Below are positions 8,432 to 17,348 of a DNA stretch of 64,000 nt, piece after piece. The translations under genes were made by a program, and so were the position numbers. Each line of letters starts with the position of its first letter. The stretch's first letter is position 1. The DNA is taken from positions 62,001 through 126,000 of the forward strand of contig JAJVIN010000001.1 in assembly GCA_022071945.1 (NCBI GenBank), written 5' to 3'. A model generated the notes under the pieces. It searched no databases and had not been told where the DNA came from. It saw only the letters and a list, made by a program, of their open reading frames with translations. Source of the stretch: Thermoanaerobaculia bacterium (GTDB taxonomy: Bacteria > Acidobacteriota > Thermoanaerobaculia > UBA5066).

Positions 8432-9530
8432 CGGCCCTCCGCAGGTGTGGGGGCCGCCCTCCGGAACTCCCGGAGACTTCAACGATCCGCCTCGGCCTTC
8501 GAGCGAGCCGTTCATTTCCCCCTACCACCGCGACTTCGGGACTCCGGAACTGGTCTCTCTTCCCCGGCGGCGCGAGCGATGGTGGCTCCATGTCCTCCTT
8601 TTCCTCCTGACGCTGGCAACGACCACCTGGATGGGGACGGGGTTCGCCTTGAACTATCGTCCGTCTCTTCTGCCGCCCGGAGCGGACGTCCTCGATCTGA
8701 GGGGGCTTCTCCTGGGAGCGCTCTCGTTCTCGATTCCCGTCCTTTCGATCCTCTTTGCCCACGAGATGGGTCACTACCTCGCGTGCCGGTACTACGGAAT
8801 CGATGCCTCTCCGCCCTACTTCATCCCGTTCCCGTCCCTGGCCGGCACGATGGGAGCCTTCATCCGGATTCGCGAACCCTTCCGTGACAAGCGTGAACTC
8901 TTCGATGTCGGGATAGGGGGGCCGATCGCCGGATTCGTCGTGGCCTTGCCTGTCGCGGCCTACGGCATCCTGCACACGAAGGTGAACCTGCTGCCGCCCG
9001 CGGCCGGAACGCTCGTCTTCCACTACCCGCTCGCGATCACGGCTCTGCAGAAACTCCTGATCGGCCACACCTTCTCGAGCCTGGAGGTCGTCGAGCACCC
9101 GGCGCTGGTCGCGGGCTGGTTCGGTCTCTTCGTCACCGCGATGAACCTCTTGCCAATCGGTCAGCTGGATGGGGGCCACGTTCTCTACGCGGTTGCGGGA
9201 AAGAGGCACCGCCTCTTCAAGTGGCCTTTTCTGGGGGCGCTCGCCGTCATGGGTCTCTATTTCAAGGGGTGGTGGGTTCTCGCCGTCCTTCTGCTGATCG
9301 TGGGTCTGAAGCACCCGCCCCTCATGGACGAGGACGCGCCGCTCGACCGCGGGCGGCTCCTCGTGGCCGCCTTCGCGGTCTTCATGTTCATCGTCTCCTT
9401 CGTCCCGATGCCGCTCGAGCTGATCGAGGAGCCCTCAGGGCCGAGGCGTCCGCCACCAGAAAGTAGCGGGACCGTCGTTCACGAGCTCGACCTGCATCGT
9501 TGCCCCGAACACTCCCGTCTCGACGTGTAG
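8400..9530 (+). CDS. Site-2 protease (M50) family membrane metalloprotease
   Basis: A 376-residue integral membrane protein with intramembrane zinc protease motifs: HEMGH in SILFAHEMGHYLACRYYG, and NLLPIGQLDGGH, the second motif that supplies the Asp zinc ligand. There are about 6-7 hydrophobic segments, starting near residue 62 (WWLHVLLFLLTLATTTWMG). The first 55 residues are proline-rich and soluble. No PDZ domain is seen, as in the short S2P group. The start is uncertain: ATG at 8400 overlaps HU, and a GTG at 8445 is an alternative; neither has a clear ribosome-binding site. The last about 30 codons overlap the convergent dtd gene. The substrate cannot be deduced. Confidence 0.85.
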   Translation: MPRRRDLERPDGPPQVWGPPSGTPGDFNDPPRPSSEPFISPYHRDFGTPELVSLPRRRERWWLHVLLFLLTLATTTWMGTGFALNYRPSLLPPGADVLDLRGLLLGALSFSIPVLSILFAHEMGHYLACRYYGIDASPPYFIPFPSLAGTMGAFIRIREPFRDKRELFDVGIGGPIAGFVVALPVAAYGILHTKVNLLPPAAGTLVFHYPLAITALQKLLIGHTFSSLEVVEHPALVAGWFGLFVTAMNLLPIGQLDGGHVLYAVAGKRHRLFKWPFLGALAVMGLYFKGWWVLAVLLLIVGLKHPPLMDEDAPLDRGRLLVAAFAVFMFIVSFVPMPLELIEEPSGPRRPPPESSGTVVHELDLHRCPEHSRLDV

Positions 9531-9881
9531 GCCCTGCGCCCTCAGGTTTTCCACGAACCTCTTGAAGAGCGGCTCGGCCTTCTCGGGCCTTGCGGCTCCC
9601 TCGAAACCGGGTCTTCTCCCGCGAGAGAGGTCGGCACCGAGAGTGAACTGAGACACGGCCAGGATCTCACCCGTCACATCGAGACAGCTCAGGTTCATCT
9701 TTCCGTTCGAGTCCTCGAAGATCCTCAGCTCGGCGGCCTTGCGGGCGGCCGTGTCGACCCGGGATTCATCATCGTCCGGCTCCACGCACCCGAGGATGAG
9801 GAGGCCGGCCTTCACCTGGCCGCGCACGGCGCCATCGACCCGGACCTCGGCGCGAAGAACTCGCTGGATGAGGAGGATCAT
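9435..9881 (-). CDS. dtd: D-aminoacyl-tRNA deacylase
   Basis: A 148-residue enzyme that removes D-amino acids mischarged onto tRNA. It starts with ILLIQRVLRAEVRVDGAV, contains LRIFEDSNGKMNLS and the catalytic-site signature SQFTLGADLSRGRRP, and ends with ETGVFGATMQVELVNDGP. NDGPAT stands where most members have NxGPVT. The ATG at 9881 gives the family's usual start. Open frame continues upstream but is unlike the family. It converges with the M50 gene, with a 96-nt overlap of the 3' ends. Confidence 0.95.
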   Translation of the reverse strand: MILLIQRVLRAEVRVDGAVRGQVKAGLLILGCVEPDDDESRVDTAARKAAELRIFEDSNGKMNLSCLDVTGEILAVSQFTLGADLSRGRRPGFEGAARPEKAEPLFKRFVENLRAQGLHVETGVFGATMQVELVNDGPATFWWRTPRP

Positions 9882-9951
9882 GATCGACGGGTAGTTTGCC
9901 ATCCTTCCTCCCGCATCCCTGGCCAGCAAGCGGGAAGGACCGTTCCCGGCA

Positions 9952-11517
9952 TCAGGCCCGGGCCCGGCGCCTCCTGAACACACCGAGCACCTCACCGACC
10001 TCTGGCGCTCCGAGAAGGCGCGCCCCGGCGAGGTACACCAGGGATCCGGCCGCCACGGCAGCCAGGAGCCACGTGGTTCTCAGGACCAGCGAGGAGGCCT
10101 GCGGGTACGGGACCACGCCCCTCACGAGAGCCAGGGTCGAGAGTCCCGAGACCACGGTTGCCGCGGAGAGCCGCGCGGCGCTTTTCCACAGCTCGCGTTC
10201 GAGAAGGCCGGGAACCCTCTTCATCAGCAAGATGAAGAGCAGGATGAAGTTGATCCAGAACCCCGCTGATGTGGCAAGGGCGACGCCGGCGTGCTTCATC
10301 GGTCTAGCGAGGGCGAGACAGATGACGAGGAAGGCCACGAGATCAAACGTCGCCACGACGACGGGAGTGCGCGTGTCGTGGAGGGCGTAAAAGGCCTGCG
10401 TGAGGATCTTCACCCCGCCGATTGCGAAGAGGCCGAAGGCGTATCCCACGAGGGCAAGCGTCGTCCCCTCGACGTCGCCGGCCTGGAACCTCCCTCTGCG
10501 GAACGCGATGTCGATGACGGGTGAGGCCAGGATCGCGAGCGCCGCCGTCGCCGGGAGAGTGACGAAGGCCGAAAGCCTCAGTCCGAACACGATGGTCTTG
10601 CGAAAGGCCGTCTGATCGGCCTCCAGTGCCTTCTCGGAGAGGGAGGGCAGGATGGTCCGCGTGATCGACTCGACGAAGCCGCCCCGGACGAGGTCGGCCA
10701 TCCGAAAGGCGAAGTAGTTGTAGGTGACGAACGCGTCACCGAGCGCCGCCAGGACATTGCTCGAGATCAGCAGGTTGATCTGCCCGACGCCGAACCCGTA
10801 CAGGCGCGGGACGATCTTGACAGCGGTCTCTCTCACCATCGGGTCCTTCATCGGCGAACCCGACAGCTTCATCCCGAGGCGCCGGGCCAGGGGCAGCTGC
10901 ATCAGGAACTGCCCGAGCCCGCCCAGGAGTACTCCTGTTGAAAGAGCGATCGGCGGCGGCACGCCGAGCGGGATGAGGGCCATCGCGCACAGGATGATGC
11001 TGACGTTGAAGAGAACCGGCGTCGCCGCGGCGAGCTGAAACCGGCCCTTGGCATTCAGGTAGGCCTCCAGGAGAGCCGCCATCGAGATGAAGAGGATGTA
11101 CGGGAAGAGGAGCCGGGTCAGGAAGACCGTCATCTCGAACTTGCCCGGGGTCTTCTGGAAGCCCCGGGCAAAAATCATCACGAAAACCGGTGCGGCGAGA
11201 ACCCCGACGATCACGAGTCCCACCACGACCGTTCCGAGAAAGACCGCGAACCGCCCGGCGAAGGTCCCTTCCTTGCCGGGACTTTCGCGCTCGACTTTCT
11301 TGGCCATCGGGACGAAGGCGCCCGGAAGTCCTCCCTCGCCGACGATGGCGCGGAAGGTGTTCGGAATCCGAAACGCCGTGACGAAGGCATCCGAGACTGC
11401 CGAGGCGCCGAGGTAGCGGGCCACGATGGCCTCTCTCACGAGACCCGTCACGCGCGCGACCGCCGTCCAGGCGGTGATTCCCCAGGCAGACTTGATGATC
11501 TCTCGGTGCGAGGACAT
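9952..11517 (-). CDS. murJ: Lipid II flippase MurJ (MviN)
   Basis: A 521-residue polytopic membrane protein of the MOP superfamily that moves lipid II across the inner membrane during peptidoglycan synthesis. The N-terminus, with ITAWTAVARVTGLVREAIVA then YLGASAVSDAFVTAFRIPN, carries the MurJ signature including the conserved Arg residues and RIPNxxR. About 14 hydrophobic segments follow, with QAFYALHDTRTPV in the second half. The ATG at 11517 has a TAGAAT hexamer 10 nt upstream (11528-11533), divergent from ssb. Length and motifs are standard. Confidence 0.96.
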   Translation of the reverse strand: MSSHREIIKSAWGITAWTAVARVTGLVREAIVARYLGASAVSDAFVTAFRIPNTFRAIVGEGGLPGAFVPMAKKVERESPGKEGTFAGRFAVFLGTVVVGLVIVGVLAAPVFVMIFARGFQKTPGKFEMTVFLTRLLFPYILFISMAALLEAYLNAKGRFQLAAATPVLFNVSIILCAMALIPLGVPPPIALSTGVLLGGLGQFLMQLPLARRLGMKLSGSPMKDPMVRETAVKIVPRLYGFGVGQINLLISSNVLAALGDAFVTYNYFAFRMADLVRGGFVESITRTILPSLSEKALEADQTAFRKTIVFGLRLSAFVTLPATAALAILASPVIDIAFRRGRFQAGDVEGTTLALVGYAFGLFAIGGVKILTQAFYALHDTRTPVVVATFDLVAFLVICLALARPMKHAGVALATSAGFWINFILLFILLMKRVPGLLERELWKSAARLSAATVVSGLSTLALVRGVVPYPQASSLVLRTTWLLAAVAAGSLVYLAGARLLGAPEVGEVLGVFRRRRARA

Positions 11518-11583
11518 GAGGGGGGCGATTCTAAGGCTCCGTTTGCTATCCTCACCCCTTCCAATCCGCTTAAGGAGTTTCTG

Positions 11584-12012
11584 ATGTCTGGCTCAGTGAA
11601 CAAGGTCATCCTGATCGGCCACCTCGGGATGGACCCCGAGATGAAGTCGACCACCGCGGGGGTTCCGATCGCCCGTCTCCGGATCGCGACCACGGAAACC
11701 TGGACGGACAAGGCGTCCGGCCAGCGCCAGGAGAAGACCGAGTGGCACACGGTCATCGCCTTCGACAAGCTCGCCTCGATCTGCGAGCGCTACCTGACAA
11801 AGGGAAAACTCGTCTACATCGAGGGGTCCCTGACGACGCGGAGCTGGGATGACAAGGAGTCGGGCCAGAAGCGGTACGCGACCGAGGTCAAGGCGCGCGA
11901 GCTGAAGATGCTCGGCGGCCGCGGAGACGGCGGCGCGGCGCCTTCGGCAGCGGGCGGCGCGGAGCCCCAGGCCGGCGGCGGGCCGGATGTCGACGACGAC
12001 GTTCCCTTCTGA
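11584..12012 (+). CDS. ssb: Single-stranded DNA-binding protein
   Basis: A 142-residue SSB. The OB fold spans residues 5-108: VNKVILIGHLGMDPEMKST, WHTVIAFDKLASICERYLTKG, VYIEGSLTTRSW. A Gly/Ala-rich linker follows, then the acidic tip DDDVPF that recruits partner repair and replication proteins. The Shine-Dalgarno AAGGAG at 11571-11576 fixes the ATG at 11584; an open frame from 11506 is rejected on that basis. It is transcribed divergently from murJ. Confidence 0.97.
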   Translation: MSGSVNKVILIGHLGMDPEMKSTTAGVPIARLRIATTETWTDKASGQRQEKTEWHTVIAFDKLASICERYLTKGKLVYIEGSLTTRSWDDKESGQKRYATEVKARELKMLGGRGDGGAAPSAAGGAEPQAGGGPDVDDDVPF

Positions 12013-12035
12013 AGCCCGGGACCGGAGCGCCCTCC

Positions 12036-12064
12036 CCCTTCCCCGCGCGCCCCGCGGGGGAGGG
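12036..12064 (+). terminator. Strong GC hairpin after ssb
   Basis: A 12-bp stem with one G-T wobble and a 5-nt loop begins 24 nt after the ssb stop. No U-tract follows, so it may end transcription with help or stabilise the 3' end. The rest of the gap up to 12187 (about 120 bp) holds nothing else that I recognise. Confidence 0.5.
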
Positions 12065-12187
12065 ATCAGCACGGGCCTTCTCGTCCGTGCCGTCATCCGA
12101 AACCCTGAAGGCGGAGCAGGTGAAGGTGACGAGGGAACAACACCTCTCCTGATAGCGAGCCGCTGAACTCCTGCTTCTGGGTACCGG

Positions 12188-13261
12188 TTACTCGGGCCAG
12201 TCCTCGAAGGGCTCCGGCTGCCGCTTTCTCTCGAGCTCAGCCATGAAGGCGCGGACGTCCCCGGCGAGCCGTTCCCAGCGTTCGGCCGACCAATCTTCCC
12301 CGCGCCATTCCCGGCTCTGTTCCGCGAGTTTCACGAGACGCTCCCAGACCTGACCAGATGCCGGGGCCTCTTCTCGCAGGGCCATCGCGACGGACTCGTA
12401 CTCGTCCCCGGGGGTCTTGATCAGGATGGCGTCAGCGCCCGCTTCCGAAGCACGAACGGCTCTTGCGGCAAGAGGCCCTTCGAGCGCTCCCATCGTCAGG
12501 TCATCCGTCAGGGCGACCCCCACAAAACCAACGGGGCCCCTGAGGATCCGGTAGATCTCGGCCGTCGTCGACGCCGGGGTCTCCAGGCCTTCCGTCATCA
12601 AGGGGTAGGCCCCGTGTCCCACCATCACGGCCGCAGCCAGCCTCGCGAGCTTGGTGAAGGGAGCAACGTCCGTGACCATCAAGTCGACGTCGTGAGCATC
12701 GATGACGGGCAGGGCGCGGTGCGAATCCACGGGACCCCTCCCGAGCCCGGGGAAGTGCTTCACGCAGGCCAGAAGACCGGCGCGAGCGAGCCCGTGGAGA
12801 AACATCATTCCGGCAAGAATCACGTCTTCGGCGTGAAACCCGAAGGTCCGGTCCTTCAGGATGACGGCTCCCGCCTCGGGCTGCCCGAGATCGAGGGCTG
12901 GCGCGAGGTCGACGTCGAAACCCAGCATGCGCGCGGCGCGCCCCATCAGGAAGGCGTTCTCGTGAACCCGGTCGCTGCCCTTTTCAGAAAGGAGGCCCGG
13001 CGCGGGGAACTTCCCTCCATCCAGAAGAAGCGGTCCCACCCGGTCGACCGGACCGCCTTCCTGATCGACGAAGAGAAGCGCGGGCGGGTCAGACAGGCTC
13101 TTCAGCTCGGCTATGAGCGCAACGGCCTGCCTTGCCGAGACGAGGTTCTCCGGGAGCAGGATGAAGCCCAGGGGCGGGGCCGCCCGATACCGGTCTCTTT
13201 CGGCGGGCGAAAGCTCCGGTCCCTCGAGCCCCACGACGAGGCGGCGAGACTCCTCCATCAT
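12188..13261 (-). CDS. nagZ: Beta-N-acetylhexosaminidase, glycoside hydrolase family 3 (NagZ-like)
   Basis: Cleaves N-acetylglucosamine from muropeptides in cell-wall recycling. In 357 residues the GH3 core shows LFVDQEGGPVDRV, the NagZ signature CVKHFPGLGRGPVDSHRALP (His acid/base in the flexible loop) and VALTDDLTMGAL with the nucleophile Asp. The C-terminal about 70 residues are charged and variable. The start is taken at ATG 13261, 9 nt after a GGGGGAGG Shine-Dalgarno; a TTG at 13264 and an ATG at 13258 are alternatives. It follows mutS directly and is probably co-transcribed with it. No signal peptide, so cytoplasmic. Confidence 0.9.
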   Translation of the reverse strand: MMEESRRLVVGLEGPELSPAERDRYRAAPPLGFILLPENLVSARQAVALIAELKSLSDPPALLFVDQEGGPVDRVGPLLLDGGKFPAPGLLSEKGSDRVHENAFLMGRAARMLGFDVDLAPALDLGQPEAGAVILKDRTFGFHAEDVILAGMMFLHGLARAGLLACVKHFPGLGRGPVDSHRALPVIDAHDVDLMVTDVAPFTKLARLAAAVMVGHGAYPLMTEGLETPASTTAEIYRILRGPVGFVGVALTDDLTMGALEGPLAARAVRASEAGADAILIKTPGDEYESVAMALREEAPASGQVWERLVKLAEQSREWRGEDWSAERWERLAGDVRAFMAELERKRQPEPFEDWPE

Positions 13262-13265
13262 CAAC

Positions 13266-15899
13266 TCAAGCCTCCCCCTTCAGCCGGCTCTGGAGAGAAG
13301 CCAGGATGTTCAGGGCGGCGAGCGGCGTGAGCGCGTCGATGTCGATTCGCGACAGGGTGTCGAGCACCACGTTGGTCTGGTCCTGGAAGAGGTCGAGCTG
13401 AACGCCGGAGGGTGCCGGTTCCGGAGTCGAGTGCTCGGCCAGCCGGGGCCGTCCGCCCAGATCCAGCTGCTGCCGTTCCAGATTCCTGAGGATCTCCCTG
13501 GCGCGGGAGAAGACGGGCTCGGGAATTCCCGCGAGACGCGCCACTTGGACGCCATAGGACCTATCGGCGGTTCCCTCGCTGACACGTCTGAGAAAGACGA
13601 CTTCGCCCTGCCACTCCTTGACCGCCATCGTGAAGTTCCCGACGCCCGGCTTGACGATCGCGAGCTCGGTCAACTCGTGGTAGTGGGTGGCGAAGAGAAC
13701 GCGGGCGGGGCCGGGGTGCAGAGGGTCCTCTCCGTCGTGAAGCCTCTCGGCGATCGCCCACGCGAGGGAAAGGCCATCGAAGGTCGAGGTCCCGCGCCCG
13801 ATCTCGTCCAGAACGACAAGGCTCTTGCGGGTTGCCTGCCTGAGGATGTGAGCGGTCTCGGACATCTCGACGAAAAAGGTCGATTCCCCCCGCGCCAGCG
13901 AATCCGACGCACCGACCCTTGTGAAGATGCGGTCGCACATCCCGATCCTGGCGGATGCCGCCGGCACGAACGAGCCGGCGTGCGCGAGTAAGACGATCAG
14001 GGCGTTCTGCCGCAGGTACGTCGACTTGCCTCCCATGTTGGGGCCCGTCAGAACAACGACCCTCTTTTCCTCTGAGAGGCTCAGGTCGTTGGGAACGAAC
14101 GGCTCTCTGGGACGGAGAGCCTCGACCACCGGGTGCCGCCCTTCCTGAACTTCCAGGACGGGATCGTCGACGAGGACGGGTCGGACCCAGCGCCTCGACC
14201 GGGCGACGCGGGCGAGCGAGACGAGTGCATCGAGCCGGGCGAGCCGCGCCCAGGCCTCCGAGATCTGGGGACTTTCCCCGAGGACCTTTTCGACGACCTG
14301 CGAAAAGAGGGCCGCCTCCCTGTCGTTGATGCGCGAATCAGCCGACCTGATCTTCTCGTCGATCTCGACGAGCTCCCTCGTCGCGTATCTCTCGACGTTG
14401 GCGAGCGTCTGTCTCTTGACGGCTTCCGCCGGGATCCTGTTCCGAGCCGAGGCCGCGACCTCGAAGACGTGGCCGAAAACCTGGTTGAACTTGATCCGCA
14501 GGTTCGGGATTCCCCTCGCCTCCCTCTCCTCGGCTTCGATCCGAGCCATGACCGAGGCGGAATCCCGCTTCAAGAGCCGCATCTCGTCGAGGCTGGCATC
14601 GACTCCGTCCCTGAAGATCCCGCCTTCCCTGGCCGTCGCGGGCGGGTCCGGGACGAGGAGGGCCAGAACTTCTTCCGCGAGAGCCGCCGGGACGCCCGTG
14701 GGAGAGGCTTCGCCGCCGGGCGAAAGAACGGCGGCGGCCGCGTTTCCCAGGATCGGGGCCAGTTCGGCTCCCCGTTTCATCCCGAGACACAGCCCCAGGA
14801 GGTCTCGCGGCAAGCCCGTTCCCGCGGAAAGGCGGCCGAGAAGACGCGGCACGTCCGGGAGTCCCGAGAGGCCCCGCGCTAGCCGTTCCAGGCGCGTGGC
14901 GTCCGAAAGCAGATCTGACACGGCTTCCAGGCGAGCGTCGATCTCGGCCTTCCTCCCGAGCGGACGTTCGAGCATCCTGCGAAGGGCCCGGGCACCAAAC
15001 GCGGTACCGGTCTCGTCGATCAGGCCGAGAAGGGTTCCCGTTCTTCCTCCGTCGCGAAGCGACCGGAAGAGCTCCAGGTGGCTGGCCGTCACCGAGTCGA
15101 CGACGAGCCCGTCGTCCAAGCGCTCGATCCGCAGCGAGACGACGTTCGCAAGCTCCGAGCGCTGCATCGATCGCGCGTATCCCAGCGCCGTCGCCGCCGC
15201 GTCACATTCCGGGCCGAGTCCCGCGATGCCGAAGGGCTCGAGCGTCTCGGTCTTGAAATGGCGCAAGAGGAGTTCCCGGGCCTTCTGACCGAGAGGAGCG
15301 GAGGAAGGGGCCGGACAGAGGCTCGGCGGGTCGCCCGGCAGGTCGGCGAGCAGGGTCTTCAGACGGGGGATCAGAACCTCGGGCGCCACGACCTCCCTGG
15401 GGGAGCGCCTCCTGAAGACCTCGCCGAGGAGGGCGGACGGAAACGAGACGGCTGAAAAGTCGCCGGTCGTCACGTCGAGAAACGCCGCGCCGATCTCCTC
15501 TCCGGCGATGGCCAGGGCGCAGAGATCGTTGTTCCTTCTCGCGTCGAGACGATCTGGGTCTGCATGGGTTCCCGGGGTGACGACGCGAACGACCTTGCGG
15601 GCGACGAGGGTTTTCCCCTTGGAGGGCGGCTCGGTCTGCTCGGCGATGGCGACGCGCTCTCCGGCCGAAACGAGCTTGGCGATGTACGAGTCCGCGGCGT
15701 GATAGGGAATACCGCACATCGGAGCTTCGATATCGCTATCCCGGTGACGGCGCGTCAGGACGAGGCCGAGCAACGGAGCGGCCTTGACCGCGTCCTCGAA
15801 GAAGAGCTCGTAGAAATCCCCGAGGCGGTACAGGAGGAGAGCGCCCGGGACCTCGCGCTTCAGAGCCCAGTACTGCTCGAGCATCGGAGTGGAGCGCAT
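13266..15899 (-). CDS. mutS: DNA mismatch repair protein MutS
   Basis: An 877-residue MutS1 that recognises mismatches and starts repair. It begins with STPMLEQYWALKREVPGALL and LYRLGDFYELFFEDA, the mismatch-binding domain with the Phe-x-Glu motif (reads YRLGDFYELF). The ATPase has Walker A GPNMGGKST near residue 620 and Walker B LDEIGRGTSTFDG, followed by FATHYHEL. Length is typical. It shares a symmetric promoter region with the divergent tsaB gene. No MutL is in the window. Confidence 0.97.
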   Translation of the reverse strand: MRSTPMLEQYWALKREVPGALLLYRLGDFYELFFEDAVKAAPLLGLVLTRRHRDSDIEAPMCGIPYHAADSYIAKLVSAGERVAIAEQTEPPSKGKTLVARKVVRVVTPGTHADPDRLDARRNNDLCALAIAGEEIGAAFLDVTTGDFSAVSFPSALLGEVFRRRSPREVVAPEVLIPRLKTLLADLPGDPPSLCPAPSSAPLGQKARELLLRHFKTETLEPFGIAGLGPECDAAATALGYARSMQRSELANVVSLRIERLDDGLVVDSVTASHLELFRSLRDGGRTGTLLGLIDETGTAFGARALRRMLERPLGRKAEIDARLEAVSDLLSDATRLERLARGLSGLPDVPRLLGRLSAGTGLPRDLLGLCLGMKRGAELAPILGNAAAAVLSPGGEASPTGVPAALAEEVLALLVPDPPATAREGGIFRDGVDASLDEMRLLKRDSASVMARIEAEEREARGIPNLRIKFNQVFGHVFEVAASARNRIPAEAVKRQTLANVERYATRELVEIDEKIRSADSRINDREAALFSQVVEKVLGESPQISEAWARLARLDALVSLARVARSRRWVRPVLVDDPVLEVQEGRHPVVEALRPREPFVPNDLSLSEEKRVVVLTGPNMGGKSTYLRQNALIVLLAHAGSFVPAASARIGMCDRIFTRVGASDSLARGESTFFVEMSETAHILRQATRKSLVVLDEIGRGTSTFDGLSLAWAIAERLHDGEDPLHPGPARVLFATHYHELTELAIVKPGVGNFTMAVKEWQGEVVFLRRVSEGTADRSYGVQVARLAGIPEPVFSRAREILRNLERQQLDLGGRPRLAEHSTPEPAPSGVQLDLFQDQTNVVLDTLSRIDIDALTPLAALNILASLQSRLKGEA

Positions 15900-15911
15900 G
15901 AGCGAGGCCCT

Positions 15912-15923
15912 GATGCTAGCATC
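15912..15923. promoter_or_regulatory. Symmetric bidirectional -10 element between mutS and tsaB
   Basis: GATGCTAGCATC is a perfect 12-bp palindrome that presents TAGCAT on both strands. The mutS ATG lies 13 nt beyond it on the minus strand and the tsaB ATG lies 16 nt beyond it on the plus strand. One central element may therefore serve both genes. Confidence 0.45.
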
Positions 15924-15938
15924 CGGTGCCGCTGGCCG

Positions 15939-16544
15939 ATGTGGACCCTGGTTTTCGATACGGCATCTCCGCGTCCCGGGCTCGGGCTTCTCTGTCAGAA
16001 GCCAGCCGGGAAAGAGCTCTATTTCGAGCGGCCGCTCGGTCCGGGGAGTGCCGAGTTGATCCCCGCGGCCCTCTCCGAGCTCCTGGCGCTCTCGAATCTC
16101 GAGCCCGCCGAAATCAGCAGGATCGGAGTGGTGACGGGACCCGGCTCGTTCACGGGGATCCGGGCCGGTCTGGCCTTTGCTCGAGGGCTAAGCCGCTCGC
16201 TCGGCGTTCCCCTCATCGCGATCGGAACGTTCGCGGCCGCGGCCGCCGCCACGCCCGTTCCCGCCGGGGGGGTGCTGGTCCTGGAAGCGGGGCGGGGCGA
16301 GGTCTACGCGGACGAAACGCTGCCGCCAGGCGAGGCCAGTCCCAGGACTGTCAAGAGAGAAGAGGTCGTCGGGCTCTGTGAGAGCCAGCACCGGCCCATC
16401 ATCGAGATCGGGACCTTCAGCCTCCTCAGAGGGGCCGCCGGGCTCGTCGCCTCCTCGGATCCCAGCCGAGCGGCGCTGGCCCCAATGTATGGCAGACCGT
16501 CGGCCGCCGAGGAGCGATTCGGTCCGCCGGAACCGCGAAAATGA
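15939..16544 (+). CDS. tsaB: tRNA threonylcarbamoyladenosine biosynthesis protein TsaB
   Basis: A 201-residue ASKHA-fold protein that scaffolds TsaD in making t6A37 of ANN-decoding tRNAs. The N-terminus WTLVFDTASPRPGLGLL replaces the usual hydrophobic-DTS start, and the family signature GPGSFTGIRAGLAFARGLS follows. The C-terminal part is divergent, as is normal for TsaB. The ATG at 15939 matches the family N-terminus. The stop overlaps the rimI start (ATGA); the two form an operon, as in many bacteria. It is divergent from mutS. Confidence 0.92.
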   Translation: MWTLVFDTASPRPGLGLLCQKPAGKELYFERPLGPGSAELIPAALSELLALSNLEPAEISRIGVVTGPGSFTGIRAGLAFARGLSRSLGVPLIAIGTFAAAAAATPVPAGGVLVLEAGRGEVYADETLPPGEASPRTVKREEVVGLCESQHRPIIEIGTFSLLRGAAGLVASSDPSRAALAPMYGRPSAAEERFGPPEPRK

Positions 16545-17008
16545 TCGAGACTGCTCCCGCCGTCCTGACCATCCGCCCGGCGGTGTTCGGTGATCTGGAC
16601 GAGATCACCGACCTCGAGAGCCGCTCGTTCCCGGCCCCCTGGAAGCGCGAGTTCTTCGAGTCCGAGATCGACGCCGAGTTCAGGCTCAACCTCGTGGCCA
16701 GGGCTCCGGACGGACGGTTTGCCGGGTACGTCTTCTGCGCCTGGGTTCTCGACGAGATCCATGTCCACAAGATCGCCGTCCAGGAAGAGTGGAGGCGAAG
16801 CGGTCTCGGGACGGCGCTGATGAAGGAAGTCATCGCGTTCGGACTGCGTAACGACTCGTACCAGATCTTCCTGGAAGTCCGCCCCTCGAACACGCCCGCG
16901 AAGAGGATGTACCAGAAGCTCGGCTTCGAGATTTCGGGCCGGCGCAAGGCGTACTACCCCGACGGCGAGGATGCAATCGTGATGGTGAGAGAGCTCCACC
17001 GGAGCTGA
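16541..17008 (+). CDS. rimI: Ribosomal protein S18 alanine N-acetyltransferase (RimI-type GNAT)
   Basis: A 155-residue GNAT acetyltransferase. It shows DLDEITDLESRSFPAPWKREFF at the N-terminus (the RimI-type S-FxxPW motif), the acetyl-CoA loop VQEEWRRSGLGTALMKEV (R/Q-x-x-G-x-G/A), and VRPSNTPAKRMYQKLGFEI. Overlap with tsaB and this N-terminal motif support RimI over a general GNAT. It probably acetylates the N-terminus of ribosomal protein S18. Confidence 0.9.
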   Translation: MIETAPAVLTIRPAVFGDLDEITDLESRSFPAPWKREFFESEIDAEFRLNLVARAPDGRFAGYVFCAWVLDEIHVHKIAVQEEWRRSGLGTALMKEVIAFGLRNDSYQIFLEVRPSNTPAKRMYQKLGFEISGRRKAYYPDGEDAIVMVRELHRS

Positions 17009-17017
17009 GGAACCGTC

Positions 17018-17047
17018 TTGACTCGCGCCTTCGAAAAAGAGCAGACT
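17018..17047 (+). promoter_or_regulatory. Possible promoter of the YdcH-like gene
   Basis: TTGACT (17018-17023), an 18-nt spacer and CAGACT (17042-17047), 38 nt before the ATG. The -35 match is good and the -10 is fair. Confidence 0.4.
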
Positions 17048-17085
17048 TCGCGCGTGTTGATCGTCTCGTTCAAAAGGAGGTGGCA

Positions 17086-17325
17086 ATGCCGACCCTGACT
17101 GACGAGCTCAAGCGTGAGCTGGCCACAGCAAATGACGAATTCCAGAACCTTCTGCGGCGGCATCACGAACATGAGCGGCGGCTAGCCGAACTCGCAACGA
17201 AAACCTTCCTGACTTCCGATGAGGAACTGGAGGAAAAACGACTGAAGAAAGAGAAGCTCCACCTGAAAGACCGGATGGAAGAGATCGCCCGCGAGTACCG
17301 GGCCCGCGTCGGGTCTTCACACTGA
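17086..17325 (+). CDS. DUF465/YdcH-family small coiled protein
   Basis: A 79-residue, highly charged helical protein. It has the DUF465 pattern FQNLLRRHHEHERRLAEL, a hinge with SDEELEEKRLKKEKLHLKD, and a basic end. Function of the family is unknown. AAAGGAGG at 17073-17080 places the start at ATG 17086, 5 nt downstream; a GTG at 17080 lies inside that Shine-Dalgarno site and is rejected. It stands just upstream of pssA with a 23-nt gap. Confidence 0.85.
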   Translation: MPTLTDELKRELATANDEFQNLLRRHHEHERRLAELATKTFLTSDEELEEKRLKKEKLHLKDRMEEIAREYRARVGSSH

Positions 17326-17348
17326 GCCTCTCCGTGACCGGACTCTGA

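Noticed and set aside
5978-8515. 845-codon open frame on the minus strand opposite the MshEN and HU genes
   Set aside because: It is rich in Arg and Gly with no family motif and is the antisense of GC-rich codons in well-supported plus-strand genes.
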